The position numbers and the translations under genes are program-made. DNA of 64,000 nucleotides from contig AP019514.1 of NCBI GenBank assembly GCA_007182875.1, forward strand, positions 2,728,001 through 2,792,000, written 5' to 3'. Source of the stretch: Vreelandella sulfidaeris (GTDB taxonomy: Bacteria; Pseudomonadota; Gammaproteobacteria; Pseudomonadales; Halomonadaceae). Positions 44,044 to 52,899 of this stretch are shown piece by piece. The notes below the pieces were generated by a model. That model ran no database searches. It was not told the DNA's origin and worked only from the letters and a program-made list of their open reading frames with translations. Each line of letters opens with the position of its first letter. The stretch's first letter is position 1.

Positions 44044-44649
44044 TTATAAACCCTCAACTAATTGATCAATTGCCTGGAAAGCTTCCTTGAGAGCAGCGTC
44101 ACGATGCTGTTCACCCATATTCAAGCCTTCAGCATAGACCACATGAGTATCTTTGATTCCCATGAGGCCTAGCATGGCTTTGAGGTGCGGCGTCTGGCTA
44201 TCCATTTCAGTGCCTGCGTATTTTCCACCACGAGCTGCCAGAATAATCGCACGCTTGCCTTCTACTAAACCTTGGGGGCCGTTCTCGGTGTAGCGGAACG
44301 TTTCACCGGCTCGCAATACGCGGTCAAACCACGCTTTCAGCTGTGAAGGGATGCCCAAGTTATACATCGGCACCGCAATTACCAGTACATCGTTAGCACG
44401 CAGCTCGGCCAGCAACGTCTCTGAGCGCGCAGCTAATGCCTGCTGCTCAGCGGTGCGCTCGGCGGCCGCCTGCCAAGCACCTAACTCGTTAATGTCCAGG
44501 TGGGGCAGCGCATTTTTGACCACATCACGCTGGGTGGCTTCGATACCATTGCGAGCGTTTGCTTGCTCGATAAAGCGGTTAGCCAGTGTGTTGGATTGGC
44601 CATTTTCCGCCAGAATAGAAGAGGTAATTATCAGGGCACGCGTCGTCAT
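44044..44649 (-). CDS. azoR: FMN-dependent NADH-azoreductase
   Basis: Intact flavodoxin-like quinone/azo reductase of about 201 residues. The FMN phosphate loop is ITSSILAENGQSNTL, and the flavin-contact segments are AVPMYNLGIPSQLKAWFD and LAARGGKYAGTEMDSQTPHL. I start at ATG 44649 (MTTRALIITSS); a TTG at 44661 is in frame. A palindrome of LysR-box type lies about 90-106 bp upstream. Confidence 0.92.
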   Translation of the reverse strand: MTTRALIITSSILAENGQSNTLANRFIEQANARNGIEATQRDVVKNALPHLDINELGAWQAAAERTAEQQALAARSETLLAELRANDVLVIAVPMYNLGIPSQLKAWFDRVLRAGETFRYTENGPQGLVEGKRAIILAARGGKYAGTEMDSQTPHLKAMLGLMGIKDTHVVYAEGLNMGEQHRDAALKEAFQAIDQLVEGL

Positions 44650-44738
44650 TGAAAGCTTCAAGGATCATTAGGTTGATGAGTTAGAGGCTATTCTACGACG
44701 CCCTACAGAAAGCAAAAGCGCAACGTTTTCCGGCTTGT

Positions 44739-44755
44739 ATTCGATTAAATCGAAT
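44739..44755. promoter_or_regulatory. LysR-type operator candidate upstream of azoR
   Basis: Perfect 17-bp palindrome ATTCGATT-A-AATCGAAT. It contains the T-N11-A pattern of LysR boxes (TTCGATTAAATCGAA). It lies between the azoR start and the end of a LysR gene on the same strand. Confidence 0.6.
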
Positions 44756-44848
44756 CATGCTGATGAAGGCCACGCTTTATTCATACTGTTTAATGATGCG
44801 GTGACCAGCTTAGCAAGCTAATAAGTGATACAGGCACTGCTCGTTATT

Positions 44849-45715
44849 CTATTTTATAGAGTCGCAAAGCCACTGCCACACCACCCTGCTTCGTCGCTAA
44901 TATGGCGCCGGCTTGGTCGTACCAGCCAGAAGCGCTCATCGCTAGGCACAGTGATATCAAAGGGCGCCACTAAGTCACTACGCTGCTCCATCAAGCGCCG
45001 ATGGGTTAGCGAGACACCGCCACCCTGGCTTGCCAGTGCCAACGTCATTACTTGATTATCGCAAGTGAGCGACCAGCACTGCGCTTCCACATGGGCAACG
45101 CCCGCTTCTTGTAGCCACCCCGGCCACCCTACCCCAAAGCCGACTGCATGCAGTAGCGTGTGCCCGGCGAGATCCTCTGGCGCAGAGAGCGTCTTTGCCA
45201 AAGTCTCCGAGCACACCGGCAACAGGTGTTCTTCCCCCTAGCGGCTGCATTTCAATCCCCGTCCACTCCCCCCTTACCGTAGCGTATTTCGATATCGGCG
45301 CCTTCGGGGCCAAAGTCATCGGGCCAGATAGCACTCACCAAACGAATCGCCACCTGAGGATGCGCGCGATGAAAAGCAATTAAACGCCGTGCCAGCCACG
45401 ACTGCTGAATGACTGGCGTAGCACGCAGTGTGACCGGCTGCTCTGAGGTGCTACCAAACACTTCTAAAGTGCCTTCGCTAATACGCACAAAGGCATCGTG
45501 AATACTTGGCAGCCACGCCTGTCCGGCAGGCGTTAACGTTAAACTACGCGCATGGCGCACGAACAGCTTTGTCCCACGCGATCTTCCAGCAGCCTGACGC
45601 GCTGGCTGATCGCCGCTTGAGTGACACCGAGTTCATGGCCAGCGGCAGTAAAACTCAAGGTACGCGCCGCAGATTCAAAGGCTTGCAGCCATAGCAATGG
45701 CGGTAACTGACTCAT
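44849..45715 (-). CDS. LysR-family transcriptional regulator (GcvA-like), frameshifted
   Basis: About 290 residues. The helix-turn-helix is in the first frame (LLWLQAFESAARTLSFTAAG; ELGVTQAAISQRVRLLEDRV) from ATG 45715. Breaks near 45575 and 45240 lead to the effector-binding domain (TLRATPVIQQSWLARRLIAF) and a C-terminal frame ending near 44849. The layout resembles GcvA/AmpR-type LysR proteins. It is divergent from the gamma-butyrobetaine dioxygenase gene with 121 bp between starts, so control of that gene is likely. It also precedes azoR. Confidence 0.85.
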
Positions 45716-45836
45716 GAAAAGAGACCTATAAATTAAATGATGTCTTAGGGGCCAGATTAATCGTTTGTCAGCGCCGCTGCTACTCCCCATCCTAGGTAAC
45801 CCTTATGCATTGCAGCAAAGGGAGCGATTCGGAGTG

Positions 45837-47038
45837 ATGATGAATAGCGCAGTACAAGCGACACCAACGACAATGACAGCGACAACAACAAAACAATCCC
45901 AAGCCCCCGAGATGGGCGAATTAAGCCCTTATCAAACGGGTCCGGCGCTTACCCAAGCGACCCTGGTGCAAACAGGTGTGGCACTTGAATGGCAAGATGG
46001 CCAGCAAAGCACGCTGCCCCTACTTTGGTTGCGCGACCACTGCGCATGCCAAGCCTGCCGCCACCCGCAGACCCGCGAAAGGCTGTACCTGCCCCTTGAA
46101 CCGATTACTGAACCGCCCAGTGTTGCTCTGCTGGACGGGCACTTACATATAAACTGGCAGGATGGTCATGTCAGTGCGTTTCATAGCGGCTGGCTCTACC
46201 AACGCCGCCCGGAATCCAAGCTAGTCTCGTCAGTACCCAACGCAAAGCCGTGGAAAGATAACTTCACTCCCGAGTGCGTGCGGCACGATGATTTTTTAAA
46301 ACCTCAGGGGTGAAAAAGCGGCTAACCGCCATGCTTCGCGACGGCTTGGCATTGATTACCGACGGCCCGCTGGTCGAAGAAGAAGTGAGCCGCTTGGCTG
46401 AGCGCATTGGGCCCCAACGCGCCACCAATTTTGGCGCCCGTTTCGATGTACGCTCCAAGCCCAATCCCAATAATGCAGCGTACACCGCCGTCGGTTTGCC
46501 GCTGCATATCGATTTGCCCAACTGGCGTCATCCGCCGGACATTCAATTACTCTATTGCCTTCAGAATGGAGCCAGCGGCGGTGAATCGCTGTTTGCTGAC
46601 GGTGCCCGCGTGGTAGAAGCGCTACGCCAGCAGGACCCAAAAGCGCTCGCCATACTCAGCGAAACGCCCATCGACTTTCGCTTCCAGGATGAGAGCCACG
46701 ATATTTCAATGCGAGCGCCGGTAGTTACGCTAGATAGCACGGGTAACTTGGTCGAGATGCGGCTGAACAACTGGATTCGCGATGCGCTTCATTTACCGGT
46801 AGAACAAATGGATGCTTGGTACAGTGCTTACGCTTTACTGTGGAAGCTGTTCCATAGCGAGGCCCACCAGATAGAGTTTACTCTTCGCCCTGGGCAAATG
46901 GTCGCCTTTGACAATCGCCGTGTACTTCATGGGCGTCGCGAGTTCGATCCCAACAGTGGCGCACGTCATTTACAAGGCACCTATCTAGACCGCGATATGC
47001 TGGCCTCACGCCTTCGCGTGTTAGCCCGCCAAGACTAA
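45837..47038 (+). CDS. Gamma-butyrobetaine dioxygenase, one frameshift
   Basis: Fe(II)/2-oxoglutarate enzyme of about 400 residues that makes carnitine from gamma-butyrobetaine. The N-terminal zinc-binding domain has LWLRDHCACQACRHPQTRER (three Cys and a His). The TauD-like domain follows after a break near 46308: TAVGLPLHIDLPNWRHPPDI supplies the HxD iron ligands and RRVLHGRREF the distal His and the 2-oxoglutarate Arg. I start at ATG 45837, about a dozen bases after AGGGAG. Next to a betaine-type binding protein, it suggests uptake and turnover of quaternary amines for carbon or osmoprotection. Confidence 0.9.
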
Positions 47039-47114
47039 TTAAACGCGGCATTCAGTTAGCGTATTTGATTAATAAAAACACCTATCTGACAATAAAACCT
47101 AGCAAGGAGATCTT

Positions 47115-48050
47115 ATGACACACCTCAAACCGCTCGCTTCAGGCATTGCACTCGCCACCACCGCGCTCTTCGTCTCGGCCGCTCAAGCCGACGATCAGAC
47201 CCTGGATTTCGGCGTACCTGCCTGGCCCGGCATTACCGTCAAAACCGCCATTGCCGAGCAGCTATTGAATCCGCTCGGCTACGACACCTCTACTCAGGAC
47301 ATCGGCCTGCAGGTAATTTACCAAGGTATCGAAAGCGGCGATATTGACGTATTTCTAGGGGCATGGCTGCCCGCCCAGCGCGACATGTTCAATCCGCGTA
47401 AAGAATCAGGCGTACTCATCGATGTCGCCAATAATGTCGATGGCGCACAAATGACGTTGGCGGTGCCGGAATACCTCTATGAAAGCGGCATTCAAAGCTT
47501 TGCCGATCTAGATGAGCACCGCGATCAGTTCGATGGCGAAATACATGGCTTTGGTGCAGGCTCTGCCGCCAGCGAGATACTCCACAATGCGATCGATAAC
47601 GACATCTGGGGATTAGGAGACTGGCAGGTTGTCGATACCAGTGAAGTGGGCATGCTTTCAGCAGCGAAAGATGCAATCTCGGGAAGAACCCATTGTATGG
47701 GTAGGCTGGACACCCACTGGATGAACCTTGAATTGCCGATGCGTTACCTGGAAGACCCCGAAGATCTGTTCGGTGAAAATAACGGCGAAAGCGACGTATT
47801 GACCCTTCTGCGTAGTGACTACGCCGAGGCCAATCCTAACGTCGTGGCGTTCTTTGAGCAGTTCACCTTCTCTGCCGAAGAGCAGAGCTGGATGATTCAA
47901 GCCTTCGGTCAGGAAGAACAAGACCTTGCCGATGTCGCCGAACAGTGGATCAACGATCACCCTGAGCGTATCGAAGCGATGCTGGCTGGCGTCACCACCA
48001 CCGATGGTGAACCTGCATGGCCGGTGATTGAAGCGCAGCTCAACAACTAA
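47115..48050 (+). CDS. Choline/betaine-type ABC transporter substrate-binding protein
   Basis: Periplasmic OpuAC-family protein, 311 residues, with signal peptide (ALATTALFVSAAQA, cut before DDQTL). The start LDFGVPAWPGITVKTAIAEQ and GAWLPAQRDMF match ChoX-type choline/glycine-betaine binders, where Trp residues form a cage round the quaternary ammonium. The frame is open throughout, but residues about 190-200 are out of frame between two indels (near 47680 and 47714); repair gives EEPIVWVGWTPHWMN with the expected Trp residues. No permease or ATPase gene is adjacent. Its place after the gamma-butyrobetaine dioxygenase suggests a carnitine, butyrobetaine or choline ligand. Confidence 0.88.
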   Translation: MTHLKPLASGIALATTALFVSAAQADDQTLDFGVPAWPGITVKTAIAEQLLNPLGYDTSTQDIGLQVIYQGIESGDIDVFLGAWLPAQRDMFNPRKESGVLIDVANNVDGAQMTLAVPEYLYESGIQSFADLDEHRDQFDGEIHGFGAGSAASEILHNAIDNDIWGLGDWQVVDTSEVGMLSAAKDAISGRTHCMGRLDTHWMNLELPMRYLEDPEDLFGENNGESDVLTLLRSDYAEANPNVVAFFEQFTFSAEEQSWMIQAFGQEEQDLADVAEQWINDHPERIEAMLAGVTTTDGEPAWPVIEAQLNN

Positions 48051-48083
48051 CCATCAGCATTAAAGGCGCCTTCATCCCATCGG

Positions 48084-48110
48084 GCGGCTAGCGTATGCTA
48101 GCGCTTTTTT
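48084..48110 (+). terminator. Terminator after the binding-protein gene
   Basis: Stem GCTAGC-GTAT-GCTAGC, extendable on the outside with a bulge, followed by TTTTTT at 48105-48110. It lies about 35 bases after the stop. Confidence 0.8.
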
Positions 48111-48134
48111 AGCTTTTAGCCGCTGGGAATAGGC

Positions 48135-48858
48135 ATGTCGAGAACACTGAGTAAGGGCGTGGGCCTGCTGGTAGCCGTCGTGTTGTTAGGCGTTATGTGG
48201 CATTTGCTACAGCGCTACGATCTACTGACCCAGGCACGCCTTAGCGAGCTGATCGGTTACATTCGCCAGTGGCGTACCGCGCCCTGGATGTTTGCGGCGG
48301 TGATGGCCGTCTACGCTGGTGCCCTACTGGTAATGTTTCCGCTTAGCCTACTGGTAATCGTCACGGGCTTACTGTTTGGCCCGGCGTGGGGAGCTTGGCA
48401 TACGCCACACTCGGTACGTTGACGTCATCGGTTGTGTCGTACTGGGTAGGCCACTGGTTAGGTCGGGAAGCGCTGATACGCTATGGCGGGCGTCATTTGC
48501 GCGGCCTTTCGGGTTACTTATCGAAGCGCGGCATTCGCACCATGACGGTCATTAATCTGCTGCCGCTCGCACCGTTCACGCTGACGAATATGTTGGCGGG
48601 TGCCTTTCATCTTAAATTTCGCGACTACATGATCGGTTCCACCCTCGGTATTGTGCCGGGGTTGGCAGCGGTCATTCTTTTGGGTAGCCAGCTAGGCGCT
48701 CTGTTTACTGCGGCTTCCACAAAGAACTCATATTGGCAGGCGCCGGGCTTGTCGCTGGGGTTAGCCTGCTGATCGGGCTTAAGTACTATGCCAGCCAGCG
48801 TCAAGATGCCAACCGCCGCCAAGCAGCCAAAAAACGGCCTCACCGTGATGGGGAGTGA
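48135..48858 (+). CDS. TVP38/TMEM64 (VTT domain) membrane protein, frameshifted
   Basis: About 241-residue membrane protein. N-terminal helix GLLVAVVLLGVMWHLL, then VYAGALLVMFPLSLLVIVTG and GLLFGPAWGA, a break near 48405, then SYWVGHWLGREALIRYGG, INLLPLAPFTLTNMLAGAFH and GIVPGLAAVILLGSQLGAL, the family's re-entrant and core segments. A further break near 48725 leads to a basic tail ending at 48858. VTT proteins (DedA relatives) are linked to lipid scrambling and flippase activity. It overlaps the convergent glycosyltransferase by 19 bases. Confidence 0.87.
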
Positions 48859-50025
48859 TACTTGGCGAGCACTTCAGCGTAAAAGGCTGCTACCGCGGTG
48901 GCAAAGTTGGCAATATCGAACTCTTCGGCAAAATGGCTGGCCTGTTTGCCCAACTGCTGGCGTAGCACTGCATTATCTTTTAGCTCGAGGACTTTTGGCC
49001 CCACGCCTGACGATTTTGCGGCGTTTTGAAGCCATTCACGCCCTGGCGCACTACGTCATCTATCCCGCTCGAGCGTACCGCCACCACGGGCAGACCCGCC
49101 GACATCGCTTCGAGAATCACCATCCCCTGGGTTTCCGACGTAGAAGCGAACACAAATATATCGCCCAGGTGATAGTAAAGCGCCATTTGATCAGGCGGCA
49201 CCGCCCCACTAACGTGACCCATGCGGTGAGCTTTAAAGTATCGATCTGATATTGAATCGCCTCGCGGTCCGGCCCGTCACCGATGAGCAGTAGATGAAAG
49301 TCCTCATGCCTTTGGGTCTGCAACTCGGCGAGCGCTTCCAACATAAAGCCAATATTCTTCTCTTTGCTAATGCGCGAGACGCTAATCAATATTTTGCGCG
49401 CGGGATCGATTGCCAGCCGCTTACGTAATACTTCTAACTCCCCCGCCTCGGCATGTGCAAAACGCTCCACATCAATGCCCGTGGGTTGCACTAGCGAGGG
49501 CGTTTTAACGCCGATCATGCGTAGATACTCCTCTGCGGAGTAGGTGGGCACGATCACCCCTTGGCAGCGGTTTGAGAAGTGCTTAATCAGGTAGTGCGAG
49601 ATCAAATTACGAAAAAGCGCACCGGGCAGCGGCACAAAGTGGGCATAGTGCTCTAGGCGGGTATGATAAGTGTAGACCACCGGCACCTTCAGCCGACGCC
49701 CCATCAACAGCCCCATGGAACCAAGCCAAAAGGGGTGGTGAACATGAATTAAATCGGGCTTGAAGGCACGCAGGCAATGGCGAAAGCGGACGCTGAATGG
49801 GTTGGTTAGCCGGAACTCGCCCTTCTCACCAAATGCCATCAATGTCGGGATACGTTTTATCGACTTATCGTCCTGCCAGGCTTCTCGGTAGCGTGGCACT
49901 AACAGCTGGATCGAATGCCCTAAGTCGTGCAAACCATTGCGCAAGCGATCCACCGATACCGACACGCCGGACACAAACGGAAAGTAGTTATTGGATACCA
50001 TCGCCACCCGCAAAGACTTACCCAA
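48840..50025 (-). CDS. GT4 glycosyltransferase resembling diacylglycerol glucosyltransferases, frameshifted
   Basis: About 395-residue GT-B enzyme. The N-terminal half reads LRVAMVSNNYFPFVSGVSVS, LIHVHHPFWLGSMGLLMGRR and PVVYTYHTRLEHYAHFVPLP, the pattern of glucosyl-diacylglycerol synthases. The donor-site ExxxxxxxE motif is ETQGMVILE (around 49115), preceded by FVFASTSETQG. Breaks lie near 49210 and 49010; the C-terminus ends at 48840. No ATG with a ribosome site fits: the only start keeping the first strand is a TTG at 50025, so it may be the C-terminal half of a protein that begins with the upstream phosphoesterase. Lipid acceptor is inference. Confidence 0.85.
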
Positions 50026-51083
50026 AAGGGCGTTGGATCGATATCAAAGTCGGGATAGTAATGTCGGTCTTCAAAAATGAGCCGATATAAACGCAGTGCT
50101 AACAGCGTCAGCAAACCCACAATCAGTAAAAAGCGGGTATAGCTGACGTAAAAGAAGGCGTACACCGTTGACCCAACGCTACTCAGCACCCGCCACCAGC
50201 CGGGGCTATCCACATTTAAGCGTACCGGCGCAATGGCGACATTTTCGCCCTCGACATCAACAATAACGTAGTGATGAAAGCTACTATCGGCATCAATCAA
50301 AATGCCGCCGGCGCCACCCGTAGTGACGTAATCCACCCCATTAATCGTCTGCTGTGAAAAGAGCGTTAAGTTAGCGGAGAATACCGTATCCACATTATGT
50401 TCCTCCGCCAGTGCCATGATGCCATCAGCCAGCCGGGGGTCATTAAGGTAATTGTCGGCTTCAAACAGCGGCGCATCGCTCACTACGTTGTGCAGAGGCA
50501 AGCCAATAAACAGGAACCGGTGCTGTGCTTCGGAAGCCGCGAGCTCCCTGGAGAGCCAATCAAGCTGCCAGGAGGTGGACGACTTGCCCGTACCATCAAG
50601 AAAAATAAAGTGGCTATTGCCTGCAACGAAAGAGTAAAAATGCGGGCCAAAATACTCATAAAAAAGGTAACTGCCAAAATCACTGTCTTCGTTGTCGCCA
50701 TAGGTGAGTAAGTACGGGACATTAAGCAGTTCCAGGCTGTGGTAGATCGCCTGATAGCTCTCCTGTTGACCTCCGCTGACGGCGTTACCTGCCGAGATAA
50801 GAAAGTCGATTCCACCCTGGTTGATCAGCGGCACAATCTCATCTTGAAAAACGTTTACCGAGTTATTGATATTACCCACCACGGCAAAACGGTAGTCGGT
50901 TCGCTCCGTCAACACCTCACGGATATCGGCCACCTGGAGAGTATGCACCGATTCAAACTCAGGTTCCGCCACGTACAGCCAAATTTGGTGAGCAATCAGG
51001 CCAACCACCAGGGCGAGATTAAGAGAGAAAAACAGCCGCAACCAGCGCTGGTGTGAGAGACGAAGAAAGGAACGTCGTGGCAT
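50026..51083 (-). CDS. Degenerate metallophosphoesterase-like membrane protein, possibly fused to the GT4 domain
   Basis: About 353 residues: cytoplasmic start MPRRSFLRLSHQRW, helix LRLFFSLNLALVVGLIAHQI, a periplasmic calcineurin-like domain (about residues 60-300), then a second hydrophobic region around FLLIVGLLTLLALRLYRLIF. The fold is recognisable from YEYFGPHFYSFVAGNSHFIF and INGVDYVTTGGAGG, but each metal-ligand motif is changed: the first Asp motif is VVGNINN, GDxV is AGNAV, GNHD is GDNED, the HxP region is GLPLHN and GHxH is ANLTLF. It is thus probably inactive. The frame runs on without a stop into the glycosyltransferase; one added T near 50020 would join them. A TGA 22 bases before the GT4 TTG allows two genes instead if an earlier indel exists. 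Confidence 0.75.
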
Positions 51084-51119
51084 TTAAAAGTGCTTTTCAA
51101 TGATAAATGGGGTGCACCG

Positions 51120-51626
51120 CTACTGCAGCGGTTCAAGCCTTAAAATGCCATTACTATACAGCAACACAGCAGCGCTGAGTCGAGTAGACGTCCCCGCGTT
51201 AGCGAGACTCACACCGTTTAAGGTGGCTAGCAAACGCCTTGGTCCCGCTTGGTTGCGGTGCTCTCCTAGCCATATTCCCTGCCAAGTACCTAAGGCCAGG
51301 CGACCATCCCGTACCGCCAAGGTGAGTTGAGTACCTAGCAAGCTGGCAACGACGTGCGCAGGCATATCATCGGGTCCTTCCAGGGTATGACGAAAATAGG
51401 GTAAATCTTCAGGTACTAGGCGACTCAAGAAGGCATCCAGATCGTGGCGTACATCCGGATCAGTATTTTCATTGAGCGTTAACGAGGGCGGAAGTATGCA
51501 TTAACTGTAGGTGCAACATGCCGATATGAACGTCGTTCAAACATGGCAGCGCCCTGGCCACATCATCGGTAATAAGATGAAAACCGCGGCCCATCTCAGG
51601 TAAATGAATCTCTTGTTGGAACCACA
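51120..51626 (-). CDS. yjbQ: YjbQ/UPF0047 family protein, frameshifted
   Basis: Small protein of the secondary thiamine-phosphate synthase YjbQ family, about 140 residues plus a tail. ATG 51626 follows AGGTGG and opens [21 protein letters not shown] missing base near 51492 separates it from [20 protein letters not shown], then [13 protein letters not shown] and [20 protein letters not shown] follow. The family normally stops soon after this; here the frame runs another 30 residues, so another indel near the end is likely. Confidence 0.87.
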
Positions 51627-51700
51627 TAAACCCACCTTTTATTTGTTATGTAAACGAAGACACGTCATCACCAGCGTGCTCTTCTTGTGTGGCAAAATAA

Positions 51701-51757
51701 CGACGGTTAATAGTATGACGACGACTAATAGCATGACGACTACTAATAGCATGACGG
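51701..51757. repeat. 18-bp tandem repeat between yjbQ and a LysR gene
   Basis: Three 18-base units (CGACGACTAATAGCATGA and variants) start at 51701, 51719 and 51737, with a fourth beginning at 51755. Two to four differences separate neighbouring units. It lies 27 bases after the LysR stop and 75 bases before the yjbQ start. Confidence 0.85.
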
Positions 51758-51783
51758 CTACCCGTAGGCGTTAGTGGCAGGCC

Positions 51784-52722
51784 TTAGACAATAAGTCCCT
51801 CACTCTCTGGCAGTATCGACACCCGCCCTGCCATCTCGCGCTGAATAAACTCAATAAAGGCACGCAGCCGAGTAGGCACATGTCTGCGCTGCTCATACAC
51901 AGCATAAAAATCCGCGCGTATACTTTGCCATTCAGGTAGCAATGCTACCAATGCCCCGCTGGCAAGATGCTCGTTCACATCCCACCACGAGCGCAGCATG
52001 ACGCCATGCCCATCCAAAGCCAAACGAGTGATCACCTCTCCATCGTTGCTGGCTAAGCGACCACTGACTTTTACAGACTGCGCCTGGGTTGGTTGGTTCT
52101 TGCACTCAAAGCGCCATAGCGGGAAATCACTGTCGTTCTCGCGAATCACCAAGCATGCATGCTGCTGCAAATCTGCCGGGGTTTGAATCGGCGATGCTTG
52201 GGCAATATAGGCAGGCGATGCGCAGAGTATCCGGCGATTAGTCAAAATTCGCCGGGCGACTAAACGTGATTCCGGCGGCTCCCCAACGCGAATGCCAATA
52301 TCAAAGCCATGGTCGCTCAAGTTGAGCGGAAAATTGGTCAGTTCCAACCACCCTTCGACCTGGGGATGTTCGGCGCAAAAACGCGATAGCAATGGCGCAA
52401 TATGACGACGACCAAAGCCGAACGTGGCGTTCACCCGCAATCGCCCGCTAAGCGCCTGATTAGCACGCTCACCCAATGAACTCTCCAGCTCATCAAGCTC
52501 ATCTAAAATGAGCGCACCACGGGCCAGATAGCGTTCGCCCTCAGCAGTCAGCGTTAAACGCCGAGTAGTGCGGGCAGCCAACTCTACTCCCAGACGCGCT
52601 TCCAGCTGCTTTAAGCGCTTGCTTACCGCCGAAAGCGACAGCCCCAGCTCGCGTGCGGTCGCCGTTAAATTGCCTGCCCGGGCCAGATGCTGAAAAAACG
52701 CTAAATCATCCAGATACGCCAT
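51784..52722 (-). CDS. LysR-family transcriptional regulator (DmlR-like)
   Basis: Intact 312-residue regulator. Winged helix-turn-helix at residues 1-60 (AFFQHLARAGNLTATARELG, LSLSAVSKRLKQLEARLG) and a periplasmic-binding-like effector domain. Divergent from the D-malate/tartrate dehydrogenase gene with about 177 bp between starts; in E. coli DmlR sits divergently from dmlA and activates it with D-malate or L- or meso-tartrate. The same relation is inferred here. Confidence 0.92.
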   Translation of the reverse strand: MAYLDDLAFFQHLARAGNLTATARELGLSLSAVSKRLKQLEARLGVELAARTTRRLTLTAEGERYLARGALILDELDELESSLGERANQALSGRLRVNATFGFGRRHIAPLLSRFCAEHPQVEGWLELTNFPLNLSDHGFDIGIRVGEPPESRLVARRILTNRRILCASPAYIAQASPIQTPADLQQHACLVIRENDSDFPLWRFECKNQPTQAQSVKVSGRLASNDGEVITRLALDGHGVMLRSWWDVNEHLASGALVALLPEWQSIRADFYAVYEQRRHVPTRLRAFIEFIQREMAGRVSILPESEGLIV

Positions 52723-52899
52723 GCCACCTCAGCCATTCTCCACTTTTTCGCAACAATAGCTTGAATAGTAGCCTAATTATCTCTTCCTAAATAGCCGCTA
52801 CACTTGATCTTACTAGCCGGCTTGCTAGCGGTCTTACTAGCACGCGCCAGACCCGACACTTACAACCTCATCGTCATCAATAAAAACCAAGGAGTCACC

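Noticed and set aside
49920-50025. C-terminal 35 residues of the phosphoesterase frame beyond the glycosyltransferase start.
   Set aside because: The stretch is Cys/Trp-rich out-of-frame translation of a well-conserved GT4 N-terminus, so it is an artefact of a one-base loss.
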